Positions 1 through 9,391 of a DNA stretch of 64,000 nucleotides are shown in pieces. Position numbers and translations under genes: made by a program. Every line of letters begins with the position of its first letter. Position 1 is the first letter of the stretch. Source of the stretch: Antedon mediterranea (Eukaryota; Echinodermata; Crinoidea; Comatulida; Antedonidae). The stretch covers positions 13,521,001 to 13,585,000 of the forward strand of contig NC_092674.1 in assembly GCF_964355755.1 (NCBI RefSeq), in the 5' to 3' direction. The notes beneath the pieces were generated by a model. It was not told the DNA's origin. It worked only from the letters and a program-made list of their open reading frames with translations, and did not search any database.

Positions 1-647
1 TTTGTTGCTGTTAGGATAATAAATATTTCAAATCAAAAACTTTCCAAAAATAGTGTTACACAACAATGACGTGTCATAAAGCAAATCTTCAATTCACAGG
101 AATTCAGTACATTATTGTTTTATATTATTGTAATTCGATGTTTTCTTCACTTCAATTATTATCCTATTGGAAAAAACGGGTTTAGTCGAGTCAACTTTAG
201 ATCTGCAAGTGACAGAGAAGCTTTTCTCTTGTCCGATGTCAGGCGGTGATTGAATCTGAGTTAAACGTTTTTAATAAAGCATTTATTAGTAATACTTTAC
301 GTCACCCTTCATAGGTATTAAATGTCATTTTAATATGCATTTTCGACTTATAGTATATTCAATATATTTCATTCTTGTGTTTGATTTGTTTAGTCTGTAA
401 ATCAACAATGTAATTATTATTACTCTGAAAGGGTCTTACGTGACAAGATTTGTTATCTTATATCTTATAGTACTGATCCTATTATGGTTTCTTTATATCA
501 ATTCTATTTTTATCTTTTTACTATTTGTTTGTCATACTGAGCCATTTATGAAATAAATGTTGTTGAATTAAATTGATTTGAATGAATATTATTATAAATA
601 GTTTGTCTTGAATGAAGTTTAATTTAATTTGAATTGCATGTTTATTG
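1..647. repeat. Dispersed non-coding block, copy 1 (left part)
   Basis: This AT-rich segment has no convincing gene. It is closely similar to 59419-60075 and, in part, to 26689-27020, 41793-42090 and 19610-20000. Shared strings include the opening ttgctgttaggataataaat and the later agatctgcaagtgacagaga. The block resumes at 3073-3169 and again at 9392-9430 after two insertions, as shown by the uninterrupted copy around 60060-60190. It is best read as an old segmental or dispersed duplication. Confidence 0.75.
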
Positions 648-3068
648 CATGATTACCCACAATGTGTAGGAAGATATGGTAAAGGAAAAACGAACAATAA
701 TGGAACTCAGCTAGTTGAATGTGCACTAAGAAATAATCTAGTACTAACAAATACAATGTTTAAACATAAGATGTCACATAGGACTACGTGGGAATGCCCG
801 CAGAGACGCGATCAGCATAACGATCAGAAGAGTGGAGAGGTCAGACGCAACCCCTACAGAAACCAGATCGATTACATTCTAGTTAAGAATTCTCACATGA
901 AGCTAGTCACTAACGCAAGGGCATACAGTGGTACGAGAACATACACTGATCATAGATTAGTCAAGACAACTTTAACACTACAATGGTATAAATTAAATAG
1001 TAACGCTAAGAAAACCAAACAAATAGATGTGTCAGAACTTCAAGCACAACAAAACAGACAAACATATCAAAGAGAGGTATCGAGATGTATACAATCTCTA
1101 AACATCCAGGACCTGGAACCACAAGAGAAATGGACCAAATTAACGACAGTCTTTCAGAATGTAGCATTGGAAGTGGTTGGTTACAGGAAAGCAAAGTCTA
1201 AATCAAACAATAAATATATACAAGAGTTATCGAAGAAGCAGAAACAGTTGAGGTGCGACATAAATTCATCAAATGACAAATCTAAGAAAACAAAACTTAG
1301 AAAAGAAAGAAATCAAATAATAAAGAATATTCATACTGAACTTAATAAAGAAAAAGAAGACACACTAAAAGAAAAGATAGCTGAAATTGAAAAATTCAAA
1401 GATGACTCAACAAGAATGTACCAAGCAGTAAAAAACCTAAAACTTAACGAAAATAAAAGACTTGTGGTAGAAACAGAGTTCGGTATAACAACAAACGAAG
1501 AAGAGCAGGTAGAAATAATTAGCAATTTCTTTGAAAACGTCTATCACAAATCACAAGAAAAACCTATAAACGAAAACATTAAACCTATTGAAATGAAATC
1601 TCCCTTTACAGGTGATGAAGTTGCCAAAGCAGCGAAATGCTTAAAAAATAATAAAAGCCCAGGAAGTGACCAAGTATACTCTGAAATGGTAAAATATGCA
1701 CATATAGAAGTTTTTAACCACATAGCAGAAATATATAACCAAACAGCTAAAACAGGAAACATACCTAAAGAAATCAACGAAGGCATATTGCATCCAATAC
1801 CGAAACCAGGCAAGAAAAAAGGTCCACCAAAAAACATCCGACCCATCATCCTACTGTCGGTTCTTAGGAAAATGCTAGCAATATGCTTACTAAATAGGAT
1901 AAACGACAGATTAGATGAACATGTCCCTGTAACACAGGCCGCGTATCGCAGAGGACGAAGCACTACCGAACATGTACATACATGCAAAATGTTAGCAGAA
2001 AAGACAATTGCGTCATCTAACTACGAAATAATATTACTACTACTTGACATGACCAGTGCATTTGACACGGTGCGGAGGAATACTCTATTCGACATACTGA
2101 CACATATATTACAAGATGATGAACTACACATGTTGAAAGTTTTGATAAACAATGTAAAATTAAGCGTTCGAATTGGAAAACAGACAGGAAAATTGTTTAC
2201 TACTACACTAGGAGTACCACAAGGTGACTGTATGTCTCCGATACTGTTCACACTATACCTAGCAAAGGCACTCGAATCAGCAAACACAACACCACTACCC
2301 CTACAACAGCTTAATATCCAGATGCAGTATGCAGATGACATCTCATTTATTAGCGACTCAAAAGAACACATAACTAAAATAAAGAAAAATGTAACAGAGA
2401 AATTAGCAGAATTCAATCTAAAGATAAACGAAAGTAAAACAGAAGAATACCTAATAGGAAGAAACACCGATAGTAAATGGGAAGAATGCAAATACCTCGG
2501 TAATAACTTGGACACAGAAAAAGACATTAAAAGAAGAAAATCACTAGCAGCTATGGCATATAACAAGCTGAAGCCGTCGCTAGAACACAAAACGATGTCT
2601 ATAAACGTAAAATCCCGTTTGTTTGACGCATACATAGCAAGTATTTTCCTATATAACAGTGAACTCTGGGTACTAAACAAAAAATTACAAGAGAGTATAG
2701 ATATATATCACAGGAAAATGTTGCGAAAGATGATAGATATTAAATTAACAGATAGAGTGTGTAACACGAAAATATACGAGATAACAAAACAAGAAGAATG
2801 GAGTAAAAGAATTAAACGAAGGAGACTAAAATGGTATGGACACATAATTAGATTACCGGATGATACCCCAATCAAACAAACAATGAAGGAAACTAACAGG
2901 AAAGTAAAACGACCCGTAGGAAGACCAAGAAATAACTGGATGAATCAAATAAAGAAAGACTTACAAGGACTAGTAGACACTAACACAATAACAAACCATC
3001 CTGCCATAAACAGAAAAAAATGGAAACAAATTGTGGAAAGCGTAATGTCGGAAGACGGAAAACGTTAG
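648..3068 (+). CDS. Endonuclease-reverse transcriptase of an RTE-like retrotransposon (N-terminally truncated)
   Basis: One uninterrupted frame of about 806 residues. Residues 1-115 are the C-terminal part of an APE-like endonuclease/exonuclease/phosphatase domain (NQIDYILVKN, then TDHRLVKTTL). A basic linker leads to the reverse transcriptase: PGSDQVYSEM near 340, IRPIILLSVLRKML near 398, LLLDMTSAFDTV near 468, GVPQGDCMSPILFTLYL near 525 and the catalytic QYADDISF near 560. The C-terminus carries RRRLKWYGHIIRLPDD and RPVGRPRNNW, common in endonuclease-reverse transcriptase proteins of this type. No native ATG remains; an in-frame TTG at 645 falls in the target duplication, so the frame is open only by chance at its start. 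The lack of stops over 2.4 kb implies a recent insertion, but without its 5' end it is unlikely to be autonomous. Confidence 0.9.
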   Translation, partial: HDYPQCVGRYGKGKTNNNGTQLVECALRNNLVLTNTMFKHKMSHRTTWECPQRRDQHNDQKSGEVRRNPYRNQIDYILVKNSHMKLVTNARAYSGTRTYTDHRLVKTTLTLQWYKLNSNAKKTKQIDVSELQAQQNRQTYQREVSRCIQSLNIQDLEPQEKWTKLTTVFQNVALEVVGYRKAKSKSNNKYIQELSKKQKQLRCDINSSNDKSKKTKLRKERNQIIKNIHTELNKEKEDTLKEKIAEIEKFKDDSTRMYQAVKNLKLNENKRLVVETEFGITTNEEEQVEIISNFFENVYHKSQEKPINENIKPIEMKSPFTGDEVAKAAKCLKNNKSPGSDQVYSEMVKYAHIEVFNHIAEIYNQTAKTGNIPKEINEGILHPIPKPGKKKGPPKNIRPIILLSVLRKMLAICLLNRINDRLDEHVPVTQAAYRRGRSTTEHVHTCKMLAEKTIASSNYEIILLLLDMTSAFDTVRRNTLFDILTHILQDDELHMLKVLINNVKLSVRIGKQTGKLFTTTLGVPQGDCMSPILFTLYLAKALESANTTPLPLQQLNIQMQYADDISFISDSKEHITKIKKNVTEKLAEFNLKINESKTEEYLIGRNTDSKWEECKYLGNNLDTEKDIKRRKSLAAMAYNKLKPSLEHKTMSINVKSRLFDAYIASIFLYNSELWVLNKKLQESIDIYHRKMLRKMIDIKLTDRVCNTKIYEITKQEEWSKRIKRRRLKWYGHIIRLPDDTPIKQTMKETNRKVKRPVGRPRNNWMNQIKKDLQGLVDTNTITNHPAINRKKWKQIVESVMSEDGKR

Positions 3069-3072
3069 CAAC
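648..3072 (+). mobile_element. RTE-like non-LTR retrotransposon, 5'-truncated, with 8-bp target duplication
   Basis: The element is flanked by gtttattg at 640-647 and 3073-3080. The uninterrupted paralogue at 60065-60072 has a single gtttattg, so both boundaries are visible. The 5' end is cut inside the endonuclease domain, as expected from incomplete target-primed reverse transcription. The ORF stop lies at 3066-3068, leaving only about four bases of 3' untranslated sequence and no poly(A). Very short 3' ends are known for the RTE group; the clade assignment is by RT and C-terminal motif style only. Confidence 0.85.
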
Positions 3073-3169
3073 GTTTATTGTATTAACATTTGTCTGTAAT
3101 TGCAGTATGACTTTGTTTAAAATGAATCTTATGAGTGTTTTACAGAAACAATGGTACTTCCTACTAGTA
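3073..3169. repeat. Dispersed block, copy 1 (middle part)
   Basis: This stretch continues the block after the RTE-like insertion and matches 60065-60150 (tattaacatttgtctgtaat). The short forward ORF across it is chance. It ends at tagta (3165-3169), which recurs at 9392-9396 as the target duplication of the next insertion. Confidence 0.7.
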
Positions 3170-3325
3170 ATTTATTTATTTCTTTATTCTGATATAAAAT
3201 CAATAGGATAAAAACACAAACAAGTACCGAGACGGCAAACTTATTTCCATTGTGTTCCTAAACAAATATAACAGAATAAACAAGGAAAACCACAATTACT
3301 TAAACATAAAACACAAACAAATAGC

Positions 3326-3860
3326 AAATTAAATTTCTCTTAATCTAAGAATTTCACAAAAATATCCTTCTGATCTCTGTTTAAATAATTGTAATGAAGA
3401 GGAGCTTTGAACAAAATAGGGGAGTGAATTCCATAACTGAATGCTTGTTATTAAGAAAGTTGACCTGTTGTGAGTTCCTATGACTGGAATTTGGATCGAA
3501 ATGCTGTCTCTAGCAAATCTTGTATTGTGATTGTGACGTTGTCTCGTCAGGGTAATTGTATCCAGGTAAGTTGGAGCACTTTTATTAATTATTTTATACA
3601 TAATACATAGTTTCCTCTCTTGTACTCTTAGGTCAACTGGCAACCAATTTAAGTTTACAAACTCATGTATACCTATATGAGATCGTGGTCCTAGGTTCGA
3701 AATGCACCTAATAATTTTGTTTTGAGACGTCTGTAGCCTATTTTAATATATTTATTTGTACACGAGTACCATACACAGAACCCATAGTCATAATGACATT
3801 GTGTCAGAGAAGATGCAATTAATTTAAGAGCATATTTAGTAATATATTTTTTATTTCTAT
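3326..3860 (-). pseudogene. Reverse-transcriptase C-terminal fragment (downstream half)
   Basis: On the minus strand the sequence reads, in order, KYALKLIASSLTQCHYDYGF, then after a frameshift NLNWLPVDLRVQERKLC, a KIINKSAPTYL stretch, HNHNTRFARDS and IQLWNSLPYF. These are the usual landmarks of the region downstream of the RT domain in jockey/CR1-like elements. A frameshift near 3690 shows it is dead. The upstream half is at 9227-9391, and the two halves join in frame if the nested transposon and one TAT are removed. Confidence 0.8.
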
Positions 3861-5232
3861 TAGGCCATCAGCTGTAGCCTGTATTGTTTCATCCCGTTCC
3901 AGTGGAAATGGCACTACATAATTTCACTTGAAACATATTGTAAATAAAATAGTTAAATAAAATATAAAAGTTCTTTTTACGATATTCTGCAGTTTTTGCG
4001 TAATTTTAATATAAAATTCGGACTATTTTTTTCAAAACCCATTAACAAATTTTCATACGCCGACGTGGTTTTTAGGTCACGTGATTCCATTCAACCAATA
4101 ACAATTAAGATAGTCCGTCACGCTTCATCTACTTTAACCATAACACACTAGCTGTCAACATGGACGAAGCATGCGAGCAGACAAAGAAAAAAAAACGCAA
4201 ACATTCGAAAGAATTTAAGTGTATTATACATTTAGAATCCGTTGTATCAGAAAAGTTAAGCCCGTTTACAAATGTACGGTGGAAAAGTGTAACAGAATGT
4301 GCCAGTAAATGGCAAAAATTGGATGGTTATGACCGTATCCTAGCCGAAGCCTCACGTCATCTATTTGAAGGTAGTTTTGAAGGCCTGCATAATGAAGGGT
4401 TTCACCCAACATGCTACCGACGGTTTATTGACAACACACGAATTGTTAAAGCTGTTAAAAGATGTGAAAATAAGATTTCTAGTTCTAGTAGTGAAAATAG
4501 TAAAGGTAGTAGCGATGAAGACTTGTATCTAACAACAACGAAAAAACTACGATCATCCTCGGTACTGGCCTCGTCCATCACCAGCAGGGGATCCAAGGTC
4601 GTCATCATCTAGGCCTAGGCCTAGTCGCTCAGTCTTACCAGCTGTTTGCATAATTTGCAACAAGGTTGATTGCTACATAACAGTCTATCATAAACGCAAG
4701 AAGGATAAACTGTGTCAAGCAAGCGAGGTAATCGGTGACTCTACTTCTTATCAACAGCGATGGATCATTTCATAGCTGCGCCACACGGCGAACTAGCCTA
4801 GATGCATACTAAATACGGGATCCACTAATCTAGGCTAGGGCTACCAGTTAGACGTGACCAGTGGGTCCTATTTATTTTGTAATTAAAAAGTGGTTGCTTC
4901 ATTCATATATAAACTTCATATCATTATGAATTATATAATTACATGACTAGTTTTATGATTTTTCATAACGCATTATATTGTATGTACATAACAACATGCA
5001 ATCACAAGTTGATTTGTTGACGGCAAAAAACTGTTCGGGAAGTCAGGGTCGCAACGCTAAAAACAGCATTACGATTCTTAGATAGATACTTGTACTTATT
5101 AATATCATTATAATAATTTTAACGCATGGCGTAGTCGTATTTTAATTATTATGTATGGCATAGGCCAAGTTTCATCCATCGCTCTCTCTCGCTCGCGCAA
5201 CGACTATCTAGGCTACAGTAAATCCCTATAAC

Positions 5233-5275
5233 CAAAGATCGTATAGCGCCACTAAGTGGCGCTATACGATCTTTG
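5233..5275. mobile_element. 43-bp perfect palindromic micro-insertion with 8-bp flanking repeats
   Basis: Two 21-bp arms (left arm starting caaagatcgtatagcgcc) are perfect inverted repeats around a single central base. The unit is flanked by cctataac at 5225-5232 and 5276-5283, as for a target-site duplication. There is no room for a coding region. It could be an extremely reduced hAT-like MITE (8-bp duplications) or a different kind of hairpin insertion. Confidence 0.7.
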
Positions 5276-5327
5276 CCTATAACACTCCGACTCTCGGTGG
5301 TTATGTGGTGTGTGTGTGGCACTATTA

Positions 5328-5891
5328 TACCCCTTTCACACCAAAAGCAAAACTCCGGAGACACCCCGGAGTTGACGTCCCGCTGTTTGGTGTGAAAGGT
5401 AAAATCAAGCAACTCCGGAGTTTAAAACTGCGGGGTTGAACAGCTGAACATTCTCCGGAGAGCGAACTGCGGGGACACCCCGGTGTTTTGGTGTGAAAGG
5501 TACCAACATCAAACTCCGGAGTGTTTCGGGTCAAAAGGTTATCCTCGCAATCAATTATTTATTTAGTTTTATTTTAAAACACTATAAATATTTGTAAAAA
5601 ATATATAGCGGGTCTAGAAAATAATAAGTAGTATAAATAAAATATTATATTACTTCTGAAACTTTTGAAAGTAATTATTAAATTTAAAATATTATTAATT
5701 AAAATGATTCTAATGATCGTCGCTATGTAAACAAACAAAATAGAGGGCGACATTTACAATTTTATTTTATAAACCCCGGAGTTGCTAGGTTGGTGTGAAA
5801 GGGGTATCTCCGGAGTTTCTCGACGTTTTGAATGGTCATAAACCCCGGGGTGTCTCCGGAGACACTCCGGAGTTTTGGTGTGAAAGGGGTA
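5328..5891. mobile_element. PIF/Harbinger-like MITE (564 bp) with TTA duplication
   Basis: The termini are TACCCCTTTCACACCAAAA (left) and its inverted complement (right). Both are flanked by tta at 5325-5327 and 5892-5894. Three-base TTA/TAA duplications and ends of this style are typical of PIF/Harbinger elements. Inside the ends are repeated self-complementary modules built on ctccggag and accccgg, with further internal copies of the end motif ggtgtgaaagg near 5390, 5490 and 5790. The centre (5540-5760) is AT-rich and non-coding. Confidence 0.75.
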
Positions 5892-6849
5892 TTAGTGCAA
5901 GTAATTCACTTCCCAGAGCTCTGGGCATGCGCAATAGCGTGTCGGATTCCCTAACGGTGGGCAGTTGAGTTCCGGTGCCGGAATCCTAACCACGGCGTTG
6001 ATTGTTTTTAGGTGACCTCGATACGTAATAGCATTACAGTATTTTGCATTACAGTAATAAAAATCCTACAAATATTTCTACTGTTGTGAATTCCCAGTTT
6101 GGGATAATACAGTTTTTAGAATAAAATTTAAATAAATAATGATAAAATGCTGACAGAATTGTTATGCATTAAGTAATTCTTATTTTACTTTATTTGTCTT
6201 TATTTGTATCTTAAGGACTTTTACGCCAAGCTGCAGAAGCTAAAACTGATGAAAATGTGTTGATACACATACGGGACAAGGACTGTGTAGAATTAGAAGT
6301 TCGCTACCATCGTTCTTGCTACAGGCATTATACTAGATTTCTGTCAAGGAGGACAGGTAGTCATAAGTAAGTACTGTACATTATTACCATTTATAGTTGT
6401 GCTATACATAGTATTAAATAAACACCCCAAGTGGACAGCAACCTTATGATCAAGAGACTGTCTCACTACATGACTATTGCATTTTCAAAGTGTATTATCT
6501 ATCTTTTTTTAGAACGGATGCTTCACTAAAACCAGAGTATGATGCATCATATCAAGTTTTCAAGCAAACAGTCATTCAGCGTCTCATAAAAAATCAAGAC
6601 ATTTTAAGGATGCGGAAAGGATGAGAAACAGCATGAAGGGCTTGAAATGATTAATTACAGGTACATATAAATCGAAATACATAATCTAAAGAACAAAAAC
6701 ATAATACAAACAAATTAAAGTTTTAATAAAGCATTTAAATGTCAATGAACAGTATTATTCTATTTTGATTTGAATAATACTGTCCTCATAGTATCCATTA
6801 ATTAGGCATAGTGAAACAATTTTTTAATGTCATTTAATTCCTACTTTAG

Positions 6850-7453
6850 ATCTGATAGACTTAAAGAACGAATGAAGCAAGACTTTCCGCAATTTTGCTT
6901 CCACAAGCCTTATCGTAAAAACCAATGTGAGATGGTATTTACAGAGGAACTTTCAACTGGAAGTGTGTTAGATCGTATTAAGTCATCTGAAGAGGAGTAT
7001 TCAACAACTGGTGAATCTAGCTCTGAAATTGAAATTGAAAGCACCATTCTAGCAATACATCATGACATAAGTCTAGAAAAGGTTAGAACTGTTTTTAATG
7101 CAGGTACAATTGTACACAACGAAATAAAAGATTCACCTGCTATGAGTTGTAATTGGCCTCCAACATCAGACGATATAAATTTGAAGGAAGCAATAAAGAC
7201 GATTCCATTTCACCTTTACAACTTAATTGCATGGTGCGTTGGTGTCACATTTGAACCAAACATGGCAACTTATGTCGATGTATCTCCTGAGACCCATGTT
7301 AAAATTTTATCCATTTGCCAGGACATTGTTTATTTAACATCAAAAGGTAAAAAGCAAACTCCGAAGTCTCTTGGACTTGGATTGACAATACGACACTTGA
7401 CTGGTTCATCCCAAGTGGGGAAAAAAAGCACTGGCACTTGCTTTAGAAAATAA
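6850..7453 (+). pseudogene. Fourth exon, central part, of the CXC-tailed gene
   Basis: The frame opens at the acceptor ending 6849 and reads SDRLKERMKQDFPQFCF, a Ser/Glu-rich stretch, then WCVGVTFEP, ILSICQDIVYL and LGLGLTIRHLTGS. It leaves frame at the seven-A run 7421-7427. In the +1 frame the protein continues as KALALALENKEYIETF. In the family as I remember it, several hundred residues normally separate these two parts, so this copy looks internally deleted. Function is unknown. Confidence 0.6.
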
Positions 7454-7973
7454 AGAATATATAGAAACCTTTAGAGACATTGGCAGAGAATTTACTCTCA
7501 AGCAGGAGACTATCGACACACTTGAGTCGTTTGTGTGTATGCTCTATGGACAAGCTTCTACGAGTATTAATGACACAAGATACAAAGTTTTCTGTCGGTC
7601 ATCCTCAGCTACAGAACTAAGTCTACCACCAACAAGGGACGCTCTCATCCAGCATTGTAAATGCTGTAATTTTCAGGCTGCAATCCATAGGCGATCATTC
7701 CAACAATGTATCCATGCCCCGTCTTCAGTTGGACATGGATGGCAAATGAAGGACAAACAGCTTGCAATCACATGGATAACAAATCCACCAGCTCCTCAGG
7801 TCCTATTACAGTCAATTCACTGTAGCTGTAAAGTGGGAAATTGTGAAAAAGGAAGATGTTCCTGTTTGAAATCTGGACTACCATGTACAGACTTATGTAA
7901 ATGTAAAAACTGCCAAAACATAAAAACACCCCCTACCGATTCAATGAATGATAATGAAGATTATAATATTTAG
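7428..7973 (+). pseudogene. C-terminal exon part with tesmin/TSO1-like CXC cysteine cluster
   Basis: After the frameshift the frame reads FTLKQETIDTLESFVCMLYG, LPPTRDALIQHCKCCNFQAA, HGWQMKD, then the cysteine cluster at about 7820-7920 with spacing C-x-C-x4-C-x4-C-x-C-x6-C-x3-C-x-C-x2-C. This resembles half of a tesmin/TSO1-type CXC domain, a zinc-binding DNA-binding fold. A stop follows at 7973. In another frame an acidic tail (SDDESDDDLEYYDL) continues to about 8016, suggesting a further frameshift. Whether the domain binds transposon ends, as transposase zinc domains do, is inference. Confidence 0.65.
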
Positions 7974-8016
7974 TGATGACGAGTCGGATGATGATCTAGA
8001 ATATTATGATCTATGA

Positions 8017-9210
8017 AGAAAAACAGTTACATTATAAATATTATAAGTATGGGTATATAAAAAAAAGTTTAAAATCTGGGTATGAAGCGTCTCACATACA
8101 CACAGAGCCAAGATATAAGGAGCTTGGACTTGCACAGTGTATGGACTCTAACCTTACGGTTTACATTAAATAGATCATTCCATGTTATCCATTCTAAATA
8201 TCTTATTTTTCAAAACTCTTGCATTCTTCTTACTCATCTCATTCATTTTTGTCTTGGTGAAAAGGGACGGTATTTTATATTCCTCCCCTGAGTTTATAGC
8301 CTCTCTACCCGAACATGAACACAAAAAACGAGCTTTATAGAATAATGACAACTGTCAAAAGTACGTTTTTAATCAATTTTTATCGTCTTTATATTGCCAT
8401 TTTGTTACTTACTTTATATTACTTTTTAAAAATGTAAAACAACGAATGCAAATATGGTTTTAACAACAACAAAATCAATCATTTTATGTATATATAGCAA
8501 ATGTTTTTATTACAACTACTTTCAACGTCTGTTACTGTATCACATTACTGTATAATGAGAATTTAAAAGTTTTGTAGGAAAATGTCAATAGAGGGCGTCA
8601 TCAAATGTATGGAAGGCCACTGCAACCGACCAAAAAAAAATCAAAATTTTCTTTGTTTCTTATTATTTTTCATTTTTTAAAATCACACCAACTGTTTATA
8701 TTTAGTACATAACAATATGTTTATAATGTATATACAATTAACCGATTCGTTCGTTTTTTATATTGCTGTATTCTAGTAATAAGCCAACGGCGGCAGCACC
8801 GTATCATACAATTTGCCTCGCGACGCCATTTACTCGATGTAAACATTCACGGCAGAAGGTCTAACAACTCGCACTTTTTCAGTTACTGTTATTTTAAGTA
8901 TTTCTACATTTGAAATTTAAAATTTTGGATTTGTGATATACACTGTGTTTGGAATACGTGTTAAAAATTTCAAATGCTAAAGGTATTTATTAATAAAGTT
9001 ACAGCTACCCAAACATGGGCTCAGACCTCAAAATAGGCCCTTTTTATGGTACCATCACGAGTTTAAATCACTCCTGACAAAAAACAGCAGCATATTTTTT
9101 AAAGAAACTTGAACATAACATGTATAAAGGGTTAAATTATCAGTATTTGCTTTCAAAAAATAGTGCCGCCGTTACTGGAACGAAAGTCATTTTCTAGCCA
9201 CTTTTTGAGT
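8017..9210. other. 3' portion of the TIR transposon, no gene seen
   Basis: This is AT-rich sequence between the CXC pseudogene and the right inverted repeat. I see no coding potential or internal repeat. The short forward ORF at 8082-8291 has no recognisable motif. Confidence 0.6.
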
Positions 9211-9226
9211 TACAGCTGATGGCCTA

Positions 9227-9391
9227 TATTAAGAAATTTAAGTATACAATGAATTTTATTGATTACTTTCATACCTGTAGCTGTACCAGTCAGGTTCTGG
9301 TCAAGATCAATTCCAAGGTATGTGATTGAAGATTTAGCAGTTATGTTTTTATTATTACAGGTAATTTTTATTTCTGACTGTTTTCTACACA
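9227..9391 (-). pseudogene. Reverse-transcriptase C-terminal fragment (upstream half)
   Basis: On the minus strand this reads a SSITYLGIDLDQNL motif (the YLG strand downstream of the RT palm) followed by KVINKIHCILKFLN. It joins in frame to the fragment at 3326-3860 once the nested transposon is removed. The sequence stops at the tagta target duplication, so the retroelement was already 5'-truncated there. Confidence 0.75.

Larger units (their letters stand above)
4735..6215 (+). other. First intron of the CXC-tailed gene
   Basis: This 1.48-kb interval separates CQASEVIG from GLLRQAAEAK in the reconstructed gene. It holds no other gene. It contains a 43-bp palindromic insertion (5233-5275) and a 564-bp PIF/Harbinger-like MITE (5328-5891), so both probably arrived in the transposon or one of its ancestors. 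Confidence 0.55.
4160..8016 (+). pseudogene. Multi-exon CXC-tailed protein gene (decayed), cargo of the TIR transposon
   Basis: I reconstruct four exons: 4160-4734, 6216-6366, 6513-6660 and 6850-about 8016. Introns are GT-AG and splice phases agree (donor gtgact at 4735; acceptor ttaag ending 6215; donor gtaagt at 6367; acceptor ttttttag ending 6512; donor gtacat at 6661; acceptor ctttag ending 6849). Motifs in order: basic KKKKRKHSK start, HPTCYRRFID, CIICNKVDCY, YHRSCYRHYT, SDRLKERMKQDFP, LGLTIRHLTGS, LPPTRDALIQH and the cysteine-rich CXC tail. From memory this order matches a family of uncharacterised multicopy proteins of marine invertebrates. Four frameshifts break the copy (about 4540-4580, 6607-6617, the seven-A run at 7421-7427, and about 7965-7975). 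At the third, LTRHL-type sequence runs straight into GKK-type sequence, so a large middle part of the usual protein appears deleted. Homopolymer errors in the assembly could explain some frameshifts but not the deletion. Confidence 0.65.
3861..9226 (+). mobile_element. TIR DNA transposon (5366 bp) carrying a spliced CXC-tailed gene
   Basis: The ends are perfect 16-bp inverted repeats: TAGGCCATCAGCTGTA at 3861-3876 and its complement at 9211-9226. A second short match (GTTCCAGT) lies further in on both sides. TAT flanks both ends (3858-3860, 9227-9229), consistent with a 3-bp duplication; because the host sequence is tattaag, a longer TATTA duplication with shorter ends is also possible. Removing the element and one TAT rejoins the host RT relic in frame (KFL then NRNKKYI), which strongly supports the boundaries. 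The only recognisable gene inside is the CXC-tailed pseudogene at 4160-8016, on the same strand. I do not recognise the superfamily. Confidence 0.8.
3170..9391 (-). mobile_element. Non-LTR retrotransposon relic, minus strand, split by a 5.4-kb DNA transposon
   Basis: Compared with the uninterrupted copy near 60130-60190 (actagtagtaggcctag), an insertion lies between tagta at 3165-3169 and tagta at 9392-9396. Read on the minus strand it is the C-terminal end of a jockey/CR1-like reverse transcriptase followed by a 3' tail rich in AAAT (atttatttatttctttattc on the plus strand at 3170). Only about 0.85 kb belongs to the retroelement (3170-3860 and 9230-9391); the rest is the nested DNA transposon at 3861-9226. 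Confidence 0.75.

Noticed and set aside
1544-2680. Long minus-strand ORFs at 1544-1987 and 2021-2680
   Set aside because: Antisense shadows of the RTE-like reverse-transcriptase frame.
3861-9226. Assignment of the CXC transposon to the Kyakuja/Dileera/Zisupton group
   Set aside because: Only the presence of a cysteine cluster is similar. No matching core motifs are visible and the duplication is not 8 bp, so I leave the superfamily open.
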